Numbered from the stretch's first letter, positions 47,587-57,460 are shown. The stretch is DNA of 64,000 nucleotides from Anaerolineales bacterium (GCA_016929095.1 JAFGJM010000026.1:1-64000), one strand, 5' to 3'. The notes: a model not told the origin generated them from the letters alone. Made by a program: numbers and translations.

Positions 47587-50500
47587 TCAGGGGGTGGGTG
47601 GTTGGAATGCCAACGGCATGTAGTATATGTAGTCTGTTGGCATCACGCGCACCGTATCCGTCAGAGTCGGAGCGCCGTCTGCTATCGCCTGTAACGTAAC
47701 GGTGTACCACTCATAGTTCGTCAGACCGGTGAGAATAAAAGTACGGGCGGGTTCAGGGATTTCGGTGATGGGAGAAGCCTGATCGCCGGGTGTGCCCTGG
47801 TAATCGATGGTCCAGGTGGTGGTTGCGGGCAGGGCAACGTTGATGGTCCAGGTGAGGATGATCGCTTTATCTGCCGGAAGCCCTACCAGTTCCACTTCAG
47901 GCATCGCTTCATACGGACCGATATCCCACCCAGCGATCTGCGGACGGACGAGGAATTCTTTATCGTAATTGAAACCCGAGAGTGGGATACCCTGGTCAAT
48001 GGCGGGCGAAAAAGTACGCAGGTGATAATCCCCCGCTGAGGGATTCCGAAAACGCGGGTCAATCCCGAACAGGCTGTGCTGATCGTATTCGGGTTGTTTG
48101 GATGGCCAGGAGAAATCGGGATAATGAAGGTTGTAATCCCACACCGATCCGATCTTGGAGGCGTTGTCATTGATCTGCGAACCGCTGCCGTTGTTATAAA
48201 AAATATTGTTATAGACGGTCAAATAGGGGTTATTGCTCAAACCAAAGCCGCCGTAATGGCTATCGGCGATAATGTTGTTCACAAAGGTGAAATGATCGGC
48301 TCTGCCGCCCTGGATGGCGAACGCCCTGGCATGGCGGAAGATATTATTGCGGAAGGTAATGTGATGGATCTCATTGCCGGTGCCGTTCACCTCGCTCGAA
48401 TCTTCGATCATCAACATTTGACCAAAATCATCGCAGGTGTTGCCTTCGATCAAAATGTCATGAGCGAACTGGCTGTCGGGATACACGGAGAAACTCTGAA
48501 AACAATCGATATGAGGGTCGCCGTATTGCTCCTCATCCAGATAATCGTGCATGAAGTTATTGCGGATGGCATGCCCGCTGCCGAAGAAGCGCATGGCATC
48601 CGAATCGCCGCCCACGTGAGCGCCGGTATCCGTGTTGGCATCCAGCCCATGCGAGAGATTGTTGCCCTCCACCAGCCAGTCCTGCCCTACAATACCGATG
48701 CCGGTACCCTGCACCCGGTAGAGAATATTATCCTTGATCACCGCCTCAATATTATCGTGCCCTTCGCCGCGAATACCAATGTAATCATAGCCGTCAAATT
48801 TGGGGTTGAGATCGTGCAGGAAATTACCCACGATTTGCACCTGCCCGGTATTTGCCAGACGAATACCGCCGCGAGCGTTTGAACCTCCCTCTTGATAAAT
48901 GGCTGTGATCTCGAAATTCTCGATACGCACATAGCCGACCGGGGTTGTGCCGGGATAAGCCGGATGCAGGTCGAAACCTTTGGTAACAGCGTTGACCGCC
49001 GGATTGCCCGGGGTTTGCACCGGATGCGCCGGGTCGAAGCGGGCATTCCAATTCACCAGACTGGTATTGGGGACAGTAGTCCCCTTGAAGGTGATATATT
49101 GCCCTGCAGCACCGCCGTGCTCGATTACGGTACGGCCGTAATTTCCCGGCTCGACGAAAATGGTGTCGCCGGGTTGGGCTATATCCGCGGCGTGCTGGAT
49201 GGTGAGCCAGGGCAATGCCTGTGTGCCGGGATTGAGGTCGCTGGTTTGGGGATGGTTTGCATCCACGTAATAAAATGAACCAAGCGCCGCCGTGGTGAAA
49301 TCACTCTCGTCGGAGACGGTTTCGTTGTCGCCGATATCGATCGAACGCGCCCGGAATTGATATAGGGTCGAGGCGTCGAGACCGCGCAGCAACACCGAAT
49401 GGGCAGCCACCAGGGTTGTGTCCAGCACCGTGAATTGACTATCTCCTGTTATTGAGCCAAATGCCACCTGCGAGGTGGTCGGTTCGTCGGTCGTCCAGGT
49501 CACCTCGGCGGTGTAAGGGGTAATATTGTTCACCTGTACGTTTGAGATCACCGGCGGGGTGACATCCGCTGAGTCGATGGAAAAACTGATCAGAAAATCA
49601 TCGTTATTGGTGTTTGTGGCAGTATCCTGGCATTTGACGGCAAAGGTGTAACTCTGTTCATCGTGCAGTCCGCTGATGAGCTGGGTGTGGGTGATGCCGC
49701 CAGTGTTCTCGAAGGTATTGGGCATGGCATTATACGCCACCCCTTCGCCGGTCGCATAACGGCAGATGGCATTCTCAGCAGTATCCAGCGCCAATGTGAC
49801 CTGGGTGGTATCGGAGGGCAATTCGCCAGAAGGCGCACCATTGAAACGGATGGGCGGCACGCTGTCTGTTCCGCTGGCAGCTTCATCGGCGCCGATGTCC
49901 CAGCCGCCTGAGCGCGCCACTCCGTCGATATCGTCGGCAATCGGATTGACCGGATCGTGAGATAGATCCAATCCATAATTGCGCGCCCCCCCGTCGCTGG
50001 CAGCCAGGTGATAATTGCCTGCCGAGGGATTGACAAAAGAAAAAGTCTGATTCAAACGAGAATGGAAGCCGGGCGCTGAATCGTCCGATGAGGCGTTGAA
50101 ATCAGAACCGGGGTAATAGCTGCCGTAGAAATCCTCCCCCGGTGCATCGGTCAGGTTGTTCTTCGCCACCACCACCCCGCCCGAACGGATGGCGAAGCCG
50201 CTGGTGATACCGGCGATGGTGTTGTTATAGAGGTAGGCTGTACCGCCGCCGGTTTGGATGCCGGCAGTGTAACCCGGTTCCCCCACCCCATAGATGACAT
50301 TATTCCAGGCGTAGAGTGTGCCGCCCAGGGAATAACTCATCAGCCCGCTGGCTGTACTCGTCCCATTGCCGTGGATCAGGTTGTGGCTGAAGTGGATTTC
50401 ACCCACCCCCTCATCGGTGTTGGGATTGAGATAAATCAGGTGGTCGCAAGTATTCCCCGAAATATCCAGCCCTTCCACACGAAAATAAGCCACGCTGCTG

Positions 50501-50916
50501 TAAATCGGTCTATCGCCGCTGGTTTGCAGCCGGTAGCCGGAGTTGGGTGTGCCCTTATGGCGGGCTTCGGGTGTGGTGTATATAAGGATGTAATGAGAGG
50601 CATCGGTCGTCCATCCCCCCAGGGCAAGCGGAGTGGTATCCGCTTGAGTCCAGGTACCCTCGATGCGGGCGACCGCCGTCAGACCGGCGGACACCAAATC
50701 ACCCTGCGGAGCAGCGCCGAAATCGATCCCGCCGAAATGGGCTTCCCAGGCTGCTAATGAGGTATAACATGGTTCTGGTCCCGCATAGCTGATGCAACTC
50801 TGGCGGATGACGGCTGTCACTTCGGTTGTGCTGGAAGGGGATTGACACCTGGCGCTCCCCGTCTTCAAACCCAAAATCAAGCACGCAACCAGGAAAATAT
50901 TGGTCAACTTGTGCAT
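47587..50916 (-). CDS. Secreted multidomain beta-helix/fibronectin type III protein
   Basis: Signal peptide; IDGVARSGGWDIGADE; fn3-like ISNVQVNNITPYTAEVTWTTDEPTTSQVAFG; second beta-helix ITFRNNIFRHARAFAIQGG. Confidence 0.82.
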   Translation of the reverse strand: MHKLTNIFLVACLILGLKTGSARCQSPSSTTEVTAVIRQSCISYAGPEPCYTSLAAWEAHFGGIDFGAAPQGDLVSAGLTAVARIEGTWTQADTTPLALGGWTTDASHYILIYTTPEARHKGTPNSGYRLQTSGDRPIYSSVAYFRVEGLDISGNTCDHLIYLNPNTDEGVGEIHFSHNLIHGNGTSTASGLMSYSLGGTLYAWNNVIYGVGEPGYTAGIQTGGGTAYLYNNTIAGITSGFAIRSGGVVVAKNNLTDAPGEDFYGSYYPGSDFNASSDDSAPGFHSRLNQTFSFVNPSAGNYHLAASDGGARNYGLDLSHDPVNPIADDIDGVARSGGWDIGADEAASGTDSVPPIRFNGAPSGELPSDTTQVTLALDTAENAICRYATGEGVAYNAMPNTFENTGGITHTQLISGLHDEQSYTFAVKCQDTATNTNNDDFLISFSIDSADVTPPVISNVQVNNITPYTAEVTWTTDEPTTSQVAFGSITGDSQFTVLDTTLVAAHSVLLRGLDASTLYQFRARSIDIGDNETVSDESDFTTAALGSFYYVDANHPQTSDLNPGTQALPWLTIQHAADIAQPGDTIFVEPGNYGRTVIEHGGAAGQYITFKGTTVPNTSLVNWNARFDPAHPVQTPGNPAVNAVTKGFDLHPAYPGTTPVGYVRIENFEITAIYQEGGSNARGGIRLANTGQVQIVGNFLHDLNPKFDGYDYIGIRGEGHDNIEAVIKDNILYRVQGTGIGIVGQDWLVEGNNLSHGLDANTDTGAHVGGDSDAMRFFGSGHAIRNNFMHDYLDEEQYGDPHIDCFQSFSVYPDSQFAHDILIEGNTCDDFGQMLMIEDSSEVNGTGNEIHHITFRNNIFRHARAFAIQGGRADHFTFVNNIIADSHYGGFGLSNNPYLTVYNNIFYNNGSGSQINDNASKIGSVWDYNLHYPDFSWPSKQPEYDQHSLFGIDPRFRNPSAGDYHLRTFSPAIDQGIPLSGFNYDKEFLVRPQIAGWDIGPYEAMPEVELVGLPADKAIILTWTINVALPATTTWTIDYQGTPGDQASPITEIPEPARTFILTGLTNYEWYTVTLQAIADGAPTLTDTVRVMPTDYIYYMPLAFQPPTP

Positions 50917-51125
50917 GTCAACCTCCTTGCCATATACCTATCTCCCCAAAAGAATCCATGATCTATGACCCAGTCTAACGGCAATACCCTTCTATGGATT
51001 TGGATATTATAATGAGCAGAAGTATTTTTGGTGGTTAAGAACAGGATAAGGGATATAACTGTATTGTATTTATTTTGAGATCAAAGCACAACTTTATCGT
51101 CGTAGGTTGCGTCGTAACATGATGG

Positions 51126-51151
51126 TTGGGATGCGTCGCGATGCATCCCAA
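51126..51151. repeat. REP-like palindrome (26 bp, one G/T mismatch pair)
   Basis: TTGGGATGCGTCGCGATGCATCCCAA. Confidence 0.75.
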
Positions 51152-51234
51152 TAGATAAACGCATCTCAACTATTACGCAATCATATAATCACGAATTTCA
51201 ATAATAAATATCATTGATTACTTTATAGATCAAA

Positions 51235-51810
51235 ATGAAATACAATCCCAACCATCAACGAAAATCGATTCGCCTGAAAGGATATGATTACACCCAAACG
51301 GGCGCCTGTTTTGTCACCATGGTTACCTGGCAGCGCGAATGTCTGTTTGGTATTGTTGATGCGAACCAAATGAGGTTGAACGAATTTGGCAAAATTGTCA
51401 CCGCAACATGGGAATGGTTGCCGGCGCAATATCCGTATGTCGAATTTGGCGCATGGTGCGTCATGCCCAATCATGTTCATGGGATTATCATCATTAATGG
51501 TAGGGATGCGTTTCCGGGTAGGGATGCGTCGCGACGCATCTCTACCGTCGATTCGCGACGCGCCCCTACAACCATTGATTCGCGTCATGATCAAATGGAT
51601 ATAAAAATCAAACCCCTCGGTCAATTAATTGGTGCCTTCAAAACCGTATCCGCCAAACAAATAAATATTCTGCGAGATTCAATCGGCGTTCCGGTTTGGC
51701 AACGAAATTTCTATGAACATATCATCCAGAATGAAAAGGAAATGCAACGCATTCACACATATATCCAAAACAATCCCCGCAATTGGAAAAACGATAAAGA
51801 AAATCAATAA
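51235..51810 (+). mobile_element. REP-associated tyrosine transposase-like (Y1_Tnp) gene with internal REP insertion
   Basis: GACFVTMVTWQRECLFG...FGAWCVMPNHVHGIIIING...LGQLIGAFKTVSAKQIN...VWQRNFYEHIIQNEKEMQRIHTYIQNNPRNW. Confidence 0.88.
51518..51545. repeat. REP-like palindrome inside the RAYT reading frame
   Basis: GTAGGGATGCGTCGCGACGCATCTCTAC, one mismatch pair. Confidence 0.85.
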
Positions 51811-51926
51811 TTCGTTCTTGACATAAAATTATCGTATAAACCCAAATACGGTTTTATCTTTACAGCCTAATAATGGAATTGCAAAGATCGTAATTATCAT
51901 TGTCCCACCATATAAAACAATAACAG

Positions 51927-51998
51927 TGAGCGCGGAAGGGCTCGAACCTTCAACCAATGGCTTAAAAGGCCACTGCTCTACCATTGAGCTACGCGCCC
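51927..51998 (-). tRNA. tRNA-Lys (anticodon TTT)
   Basis: Reverse complement GGGCGCGTAGCTCAATGGTAGAGCAGTGGCCTTTTAAGCCATTGGTTGAAGGTTCGAGCCCTTCCGCGCTCA folds as cloverleaf with anticodon loop CTTTTAA; CCA not encoded. Confidence 0.93.
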
Positions 51999-52170
51999 CT
52001 GTTTAGCGGAATGCATTCTATCATCTTCTCCAAAATGCGTCAATTCTTCTTGGGGGATTGGTGAGGAGTGAGGGGTGGGGGGAATCTGTTGTGGATATCA
52101 AAAACTGGGCAGAAAGTAAAGGGGGAGGGGGCACTTTTGAAAACCAGAAATGGGGGGATGCATATACCAA

Positions 52171-52207
52171 CCCCTCCCCAATTTTCGTTCTGTGAAAATG
52201 GGGGAGG
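52171..52207. repeat. GC-rich inverted repeat CCCCTCCCCAATTTTCG...GAAAATGGGGGAGG
   Basis: Arms about 14 bp; related to 42552-42590. Confidence 0.6.
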
Positions 52208-52218
52208 CTGGGTAGGGG

Positions 52219-53457
52219 CTAGTATCCCACAAACCGCAAGGCGTTTTGGGCATCCAGATAATTGGGGTTTTCCACCAGCGCTCTTTGAAATTCGGCTACT
52301 GCTTCAGCGATTTCACCCTGGCGGTAAAGCGCCCACCCATGCCATAAAAGCGCCTCCTCGGAAGTGGGGGTGCGTTTGAGGGCGTACTCAGTCAACGCCA
52401 AAAGGTCATCATTGCGATTGGCGTGGAAATAGGCAAAGAACGGCCCAAACTGGTAACGCAGCATACGCTGGGGAATACCGATCTGGCGTGCCTTATCATA
52501 AGCCTGGGCTGCCTCGGCATAACGCTCGAACCATACCAGGCTGCTGCCCAGGTTGAACCAGGCATAGGGATTATCTGGATCGGTTTTGGTCTCTCCCTGT
52601 GAAATTTCCAGGGCGCGTTGGCGGTTGGCATCCACATCCCAATCTTCCCCCAGGATGGATTTAACCAGTTCCTCCTGCTCAACAGGGTAAACCACCAAAT
52701 AAATTCGGTTGAACGTTTGCCAGTATTCATCCAGCATTTCATAGGAGACCTGTAAATTCGCCCCGTGATAGCTATCCTGGGTGATGAATACTTGCTCGGC
52801 ATCATCATAGCCGGTCAACAGGTTATAGTGTGCTGCCCACAGGTCGTCATTAGGCCAATAAGCCGATTCGAAATAAAAGGTCTCTTCCACAATCACCGGC
52901 AATCCGGCTGCAAGTAACGTTTTGAGTAATTTAATATCACCCGCTACACGGAATTCGGCGTTCAACCAGCCCGCGTAATTACGCACATAATAAACCAACT
53001 CATCCACGTTTACATTGCGGTCGTGCCGCTGCGGTTTGAGGATGTTGGCGATATCCAACTGGTCGCCGCCCCAACCGAAATAGCGAAGATACATGGTCAG
53101 TGCTGCCGGACCGCAATTATTAATATCCTGTAATTCCCACTTCGGGGCGGTGAGTGTAACGCTTTCCGGCAGAGGGGTCGGGGTAAGGGTTGGCGAGGGG
53201 GTGGGAATCGCAGCTACCATTTTTACACCCGTTTCCGCAACCGTGGGTTGAGGGTGCGATGTAATAGCAACCGCCGGGGGTGGCAAAGCCGTGGGTACTT
53301 CCCCTGCCGGATTGACCACACTGCGCAGATAGGTGAATGCAAAATCCAATCGCCATGAAAGGCGCTGGTTTACATAGGGGATCTGGTAGATAAGTATCCC
53401 GATTGTTACCAATCCGGCTGCGGTTAATAATGCTAATGAAATATTCCGCTTCCACAT
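52219..53457 (-). CDS. C39 family peptidase-like protein with TPR region
   Basis: LQDINNCGPAALTMYLRYFGW; HYNLLTGYDDAEQVFITQDSYHG; C-terminal TPRs. Confidence 0.87.
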   Translation of the reverse strand: MWKRNISLALLTAAGLVTIGILIYQIPYVNQRLSWRLDFAFTYLRSVVNPAGEVPTALPPPAVAITSHPQPTVAETGVKMVAAIPTPSPTLTPTPLPESVTLTAPKWELQDINNCGPAALTMYLRYFGWGGDQLDIANILKPQRHDRNVNVDELVYYVRNYAGWLNAEFRVAGDIKLLKTLLAAGLPVIVEETFYFESAYWPNDDLWAAHYNLLTGYDDAEQVFITQDSYHGANLQVSYEMLDEYWQTFNRIYLVVYPVEQEELVKSILGEDWDVDANRQRALEISQGETKTDPDNPYAWFNLGSSLVWFERYAEAAQAYDKARQIGIPQRMLRYQFGPFFAYFHANRNDDLLALTEYALKRTPTSEEALLWHGWALYRQGEIAEAVAEFQRALVENPNYLDAQNALRFVGY

Positions 53458-53479
53458 GGCGGCTATTGTAACATCGGGG

Positions 53480-53513
53480 GAGTGAATAGGTGATTAGTGA
53501 ATGGTGAAAGTTG
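53480..53513. repeat. Degenerate heptad-like repeat (GAGTGAATAGGTGATTAGTGAATGGTGAAAG)
   Basis: Read directly. Confidence 0.5.
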
Positions 53514-53603
53514 ACCAGTAGCCTGTGCCTCGTTATCAGTACTCCGGAACTAATGCTACATAAATAATGCTCGAAAACAGAGAACGGAATATTATTAACT
53601 GAG

Positions 53604-53634
53604 AGCTGATGACTGATAGCTGACAGCTTCTTTT
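53604..53634. repeat. AGCTGATGACTGATAGCTGACAGCT repeat, near-identical to 31083-31112
   Basis: Direct comparison of the two sites. Confidence 0.6.
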
Positions 53635-53649
53635 GTTATAATACGCGAC

Positions 53650-54975
53650 ATGAAGTATCAAATTTGGACTGAAGGGTGCCAAATGAATGTGGCTGATTCA
53701 CAACGGGTGGCATCTGCCCTGGAGCAATTGGGCTACGAATCTGCTGCCAAACCGCAGGATGCTGATGTGATCGTACTGAATACTTGCGTGGTGCGGCAGA
53801 GCGCCGAAGATAAAGCCATAAGCTGGCTAAATAACCTGCGCCCTCTGAAAAAACAAAACCCCAACCTGGTCATCAACCTTATGGGCTGCCTGGTAGGTGT
53901 TAAAAGTCCTGATAAACTACAAAAACGCTTTCCATTTGTGGATGTCTTTTCACCTCCTTCTGACCCCCAACCGCTGGTGGCATTTCTGAGTCAAAGTGAA
54001 GACCAGTTTTTGGAACAAGCTGAACGGCAAAAACGTCTAAACATTCAAGATGAAGAAATCGTATTGCCCATGGCAGAATGGGGCAAACTGGTGTCGGCTT
54101 ATGTGCCGGTGGTGTTGGGGTGTTCCCATGCCTGCACGTATTGCATCATCCCTTACCGGCGTGGCATTGAACGCAGCCGTCCGTCATCCGATATCCTCGC
54201 CGAAGTGCGTTGCCTGGTGGAACAAGGTGTTCGTGAGGTAACATTGCTGGGACAGATTGTCGACCGTTATGGCAAGGATATGCCTTCGGAACCCAATCTG
54301 GCAGGATTGTTGCACCTTCTACAAGAAATAGATGGGTTGGAACGCATTCGATTTTTAACCTCCCATCCCGGCTACTTGAACGAGGAGTTGTTGGATGCCG
54401 TCGCCGAATTGCCCAAGGTCATGCCGCATATTGAAGTACCCGTTCAGGCAGGCGATAACCAGGTATTGGAGAACATGAGGCGCGGTTACACTGTGGAAGA
54501 TTATGTACATTTGGTGGATGATATCCGCTACCGGTTACGTCATAAATCACCAGGCGTTTCCATTGCCACCGATATCATCGTGGGCTTTCCGGGTGAGACT
54601 GAGGCGCAATTTTTAAATACTTATGATTTATTACATGATTTACGTCTGGATGTTGCCCATCTGGCGCGATACTCCGCCCGCCCGGAAACAGTAGCCACCC
54701 GTCACCTGATCGATGATGTGCCTGAGCAGGAAAAGTGGTCTCGTTTCCGCCACCTGGAACAATTACAAGAGGGCATAGCCGGAGAGATTAACGCGGCCTA
54801 TAAAAACATTATCGTTGAGGTGCTTTTTGAAGAAAACGTACGTGGTCGTTGGAGAGGACGCACACCCACAAACAAGCTGGTATTCGTTTCCAGCCAGCAA
54901 AATTTGCGTGGACAAACCCGCCTGGTTCATATAGATTGGAGTGGGCCATGGTCTATGCAAGCATCTTTAACATAA
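53650..54975 (+). CDS. miaB: tRNA (N6-isopentenyl adenosine(37)-C2)-methylthiotransferase MiaB-like
   Basis: EGCQMNVADSQRVASALEQLGY; radical SAM motif CSHACTYC; TDIIVGFPGETEAQF; C-terminal TRAM region. Confidence 0.9.
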   Translation: MKYQIWTEGCQMNVADSQRVASALEQLGYESAAKPQDADVIVLNTCVVRQSAEDKAISWLNNLRPLKKQNPNLVINLMGCLVGVKSPDKLQKRFPFVDVFSPPSDPQPLVAFLSQSEDQFLEQAERQKRLNIQDEEIVLPMAEWGKLVSAYVPVVLGCSHACTYCIIPYRRGIERSRPSSDILAEVRCLVEQGVREVTLLGQIVDRYGKDMPSEPNLAGLLHLLQEIDGLERIRFLTSHPGYLNEELLDAVAELPKVMPHIEVPVQAGDNQVLENMRRGYTVEDYVHLVDDIRYRLRHKSPGVSIATDIIVGFPGETEAQFLNTYDLLHDLRLDVAHLARYSARPETVATRHLIDDVPEQEKWSRFRHLEQLQEGIAGEINAAYKNIIVEVLFEENVRGRWRGRTPTNKLVFVSSQQNLRGQTRLVHIDWSGPWSMQASLT

Positions 54976-55048
54976 ACGCGGTTGCTAAAACGCAAAACTC
55001 GTTGTACACTTTGAGAATGATCACGGATGAAAGATGAAAGAGGTTACC

Positions 55049-55993
55049 ATGATTAATAAAAACACTCGTCCGATTGCAATTTTGTCAATAGTGCTGATAT
55101 TCATGAGTGCTTGCAACTTACCCGGCACGACTACTTTACCCCCTGCCGTCACCGCGGTTGGCGCGGATGTAATTTACACCGCCGCAGCGCAAACATTGGC
55201 GGTGCAGCTTACTGAACATGCGCCTACCCCTGGAATGGCTACAGATACTCCTGATGCGGGAGTTCAGGTTGTTGAAGAAACGAACACACCGTTGATCCCG
55301 CCCACCGATACACCTTCGCCATATACATCAACTCCTGAATTCACCAACACGCCCATGTTTACCGCCACCAGTTCCAATCCGATGATCACTGCCAGTATGC
55401 CCACCAATTGCCGCACCGGTACCAGCAAGGATTATCCTCGCGTAGGATCGTTGAATGTAGGCGATGTTTCCCAGGTGATCGGACGCAACAGCACCAGCAC
55501 CTGGTGGTACATCGAGAATCCCAGCAATCCGGGAAGTTATTGCTGGGTGTGGGGTGAAACAACTTCGGTGACAGGCAATACTTCTGCCTTGCAGGTGATG
55601 ACCCCGCCCCCACCACCGCCCACATCCACTTCTGAAACAGCGTCAAGCTTCAGCACGTCTTTCGCCGACACACATAAATGCAGCGGCGATAAATATGCCT
55701 ATTTCAAAGTCACCAATAGCGGTGGTAAGGCATTGGAATCGGCAAATGTGAAGATTAAAGATGAAACCGATGGCGACACCATATCATCTGCTTCGAGCAA
55801 CAAGCCGTTTTTGTCAGGTACAAGCGATTGCTCGGGCGATGACACATTGGAAGTTGGCGATTCTGCCTATGTAGCCGGTTATCTTGGCGGAGGTAATTCG
55901 GGTCATGAAGCAAAAGCCGCCATCTATCTCTGCACTAAAGAAAGTTTGGAAGGCTCGTGCACCAACATTGTCATCACATTTACCATACCATAG
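55049..55993 (+). CDS. Lipoprotein with SH3-like region, hypothetical
   Basis: Lipobox IFMSACNLPG; CRTGTSKDYPRVGSLNVGDVSQVIGRNSTSTWWYIENPSNPGSYCWVWGE. Confidence 0.75.
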   Translation: MINKNTRPIAILSIVLIFMSACNLPGTTTLPPAVTAVGADVIYTAAAQTLAVQLTEHAPTPGMATDTPDAGVQVVEETNTPLIPPTDTPSPYTSTPEFTNTPMFTATSSNPMITASMPTNCRTGTSKDYPRVGSLNVGDVSQVIGRNSTSTWWYIENPSNPGSYCWVWGETTSVTGNTSALQVMTPPPPPPTSTSETASSFSTSFADTHKCSGDKYAYFKVTNSGGKALESANVKIKDETDGDTISSASSNKPFLSGTSDCSGDDTLEVGDSAYVAGYLGGGNSGHEAKAAIYLCTKESLEGSCTNIVITFTIP

Positions 55994-56055
55994 TATGCCT
56001 TTTTAGAGGCAAAGCACACAAAATTGACCTGCCAGTAAAACTGCTGGCAGGTTCT

Positions 56056-57219
56056 ATGGTTATTGTGCTTTTGGCTTTATCTGCCTGCAACATGCCGCGT
56101 AAAAGCGCCACAAAAACTGTTTCCGCGGCGGGTATGATATATACGGCTGCTGCTCAGACCCTGGAAGCGGAGTTAGACACGGCAACTTCCATGGCTGCCA
56201 TTGCCTCTTCTACCCCGCAACCCTCCCTTACTCCTGAAATTGCCGAAACGCCCTCTCCCACCGAAACGGAGGATGTCGAGGAAGAGGATGAGGATGATTA
56301 TGATTACGAAGGACAACCTCCGGCGCCACCCCCTCCACCTACCGCTGTTCCCTGCGACCACGCCACGTATATAAAAGATGTGAGTTATCCTGATAATACC
56401 GAGTTGGCAGCCGGTACTACTTTTGTCAAAACATGGCGTATTAAAAATACCGGCGCCTGTACTTGGTCGGAAGATTATGCCGTCGTCTTTATGGGCGGCG
56501 ATGAGATGGACACGCCTTCTTCCGTATCCATGCCACACACGGTACACCCCGGCGAAACAGTGGATATTTCGGTGGATTTATTAGCGCCGTCTTCACCGGG
56601 CACATACCGTGCGGAGTATAAATTGCGCAGCGATACCAACCAGGTCTTTGGCATTGGCGGGAATAAAGCATTTTGGGTTCAGATCAAAGTCACTGCTGCC
56701 ACCGGTTTACTGTTGGATTTCATTGCAAACGCCAAATCCGCCGAATGGAGCAGCGGGCTTGGCAGCCCTCCTGGCACCGAACTGGAATTTGACGGTGCGG
56801 AGGATAGTGTTGAAGGTGTTGCCAAAATAATGGACGGCGTGAAATTAGAAGATGGCTCCACTTCAGGGAAAGTGCTATTAACCTTTCCCAAGCATGAAAG
56901 CAACGGCTATATCATGGGAGTATATGAAGAGTATACGGTTCAAAAGGGCGATCATTTTAAAGCGCGGCTGGGTTTTATGCTTTCGGGCGATACATGCAGC
57001 GGCGGTGACGTGTATTTTCAATTGGCTTACAAAGATGACGATGGATACCATTTGATCAAAAAATGGAATCAGACCTGCAATGGCGGGCAAACTCCGGTCG
57101 ATGTGAACCTTTCGGATTTTAAAGGACGCACTATCCGCTTTGCCCTTCTCGTAACAGCCAATGGCGATCCCACCAACGACTGGGCGATCTGGAATTCCCC
57201 GCGCATCGAACATCCGTAA
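56056..57219 (+). CDS. Lipoprotein with NBR1-Ig-like domain (start uncertain; may lie upstream)
   Basis: LSACNMPR; KDVSYPDNTELAAGTTFVKTWRIKNTGACTWSEDYAVVFMGG...VDLLAPSSPGTYRAEYKLRSDTNQVFG. Confidence 0.82.
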   Translation: MVIVLLALSACNMPRKSATKTVSAAGMIYTAAAQTLEAELDTATSMAAIASSTPQPSLTPEIAETPSPTETEDVEEEDEDDYDYEGQPPAPPPPPTAVPCDHATYIKDVSYPDNTELAAGTTFVKTWRIKNTGACTWSEDYAVVFMGGDEMDTPSSVSMPHTVHPGETVDISVDLLAPSSPGTYRAEYKLRSDTNQVFGIGGNKAFWVQIKVTAATGLLLDFIANAKSAEWSSGLGSPPGTELEFDGAEDSVEGVAKIMDGVKLEDGSTSGKVLLTFPKHESNGYIMGVYEEYTVQKGDHFKARLGFMLSGDTCSGGDVYFQLAYKDDDGYHLIKKWNQTCNGGQTPVDVNLSDFKGRTIRFALLVTANGDPTNDWAIWNSPRIEHP

Positions 57220-57460
57220 TACAATAAGTTAACAATTTTCAGTAAATAATTATTGTGGAAATCTTGGGAATTTTCCCCCATTTTTGCTTTTCATAACAGG
57301 GAAGGGCAGGAAGGGGGGCTGAATTCCTCATTAATCTATGATTATTTTTATGTGACACATACTAATATCGTATTAATCTGTTGTGGGGTAAAATTATTGC
57401 CATAAGTATTCAGGCAAACAAAATTACTCTGAATGAAAGGTTTTTCAAATAGGAGTTGAG

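Noticed and set aside
48076-48882. 268-aa plus-strand ORF
   Set aside because: Antisense shadow of the repetitive beta-helix coding region 47587-50916; biased composition (Ile/Val/Ala) typical of a shadow frame.
51223-51624. 133-aa minus-strand ORF
   Set aside because: Antisense to the RAYT gene; its GRDASRR peptide is a by-product of the palindrome.
52068-52379. 103-aa plus-strand ORF
   Set aside because: Lies in GC-rich hairpin repeats and then antisense to the C39-like gene; low-complexity translation.
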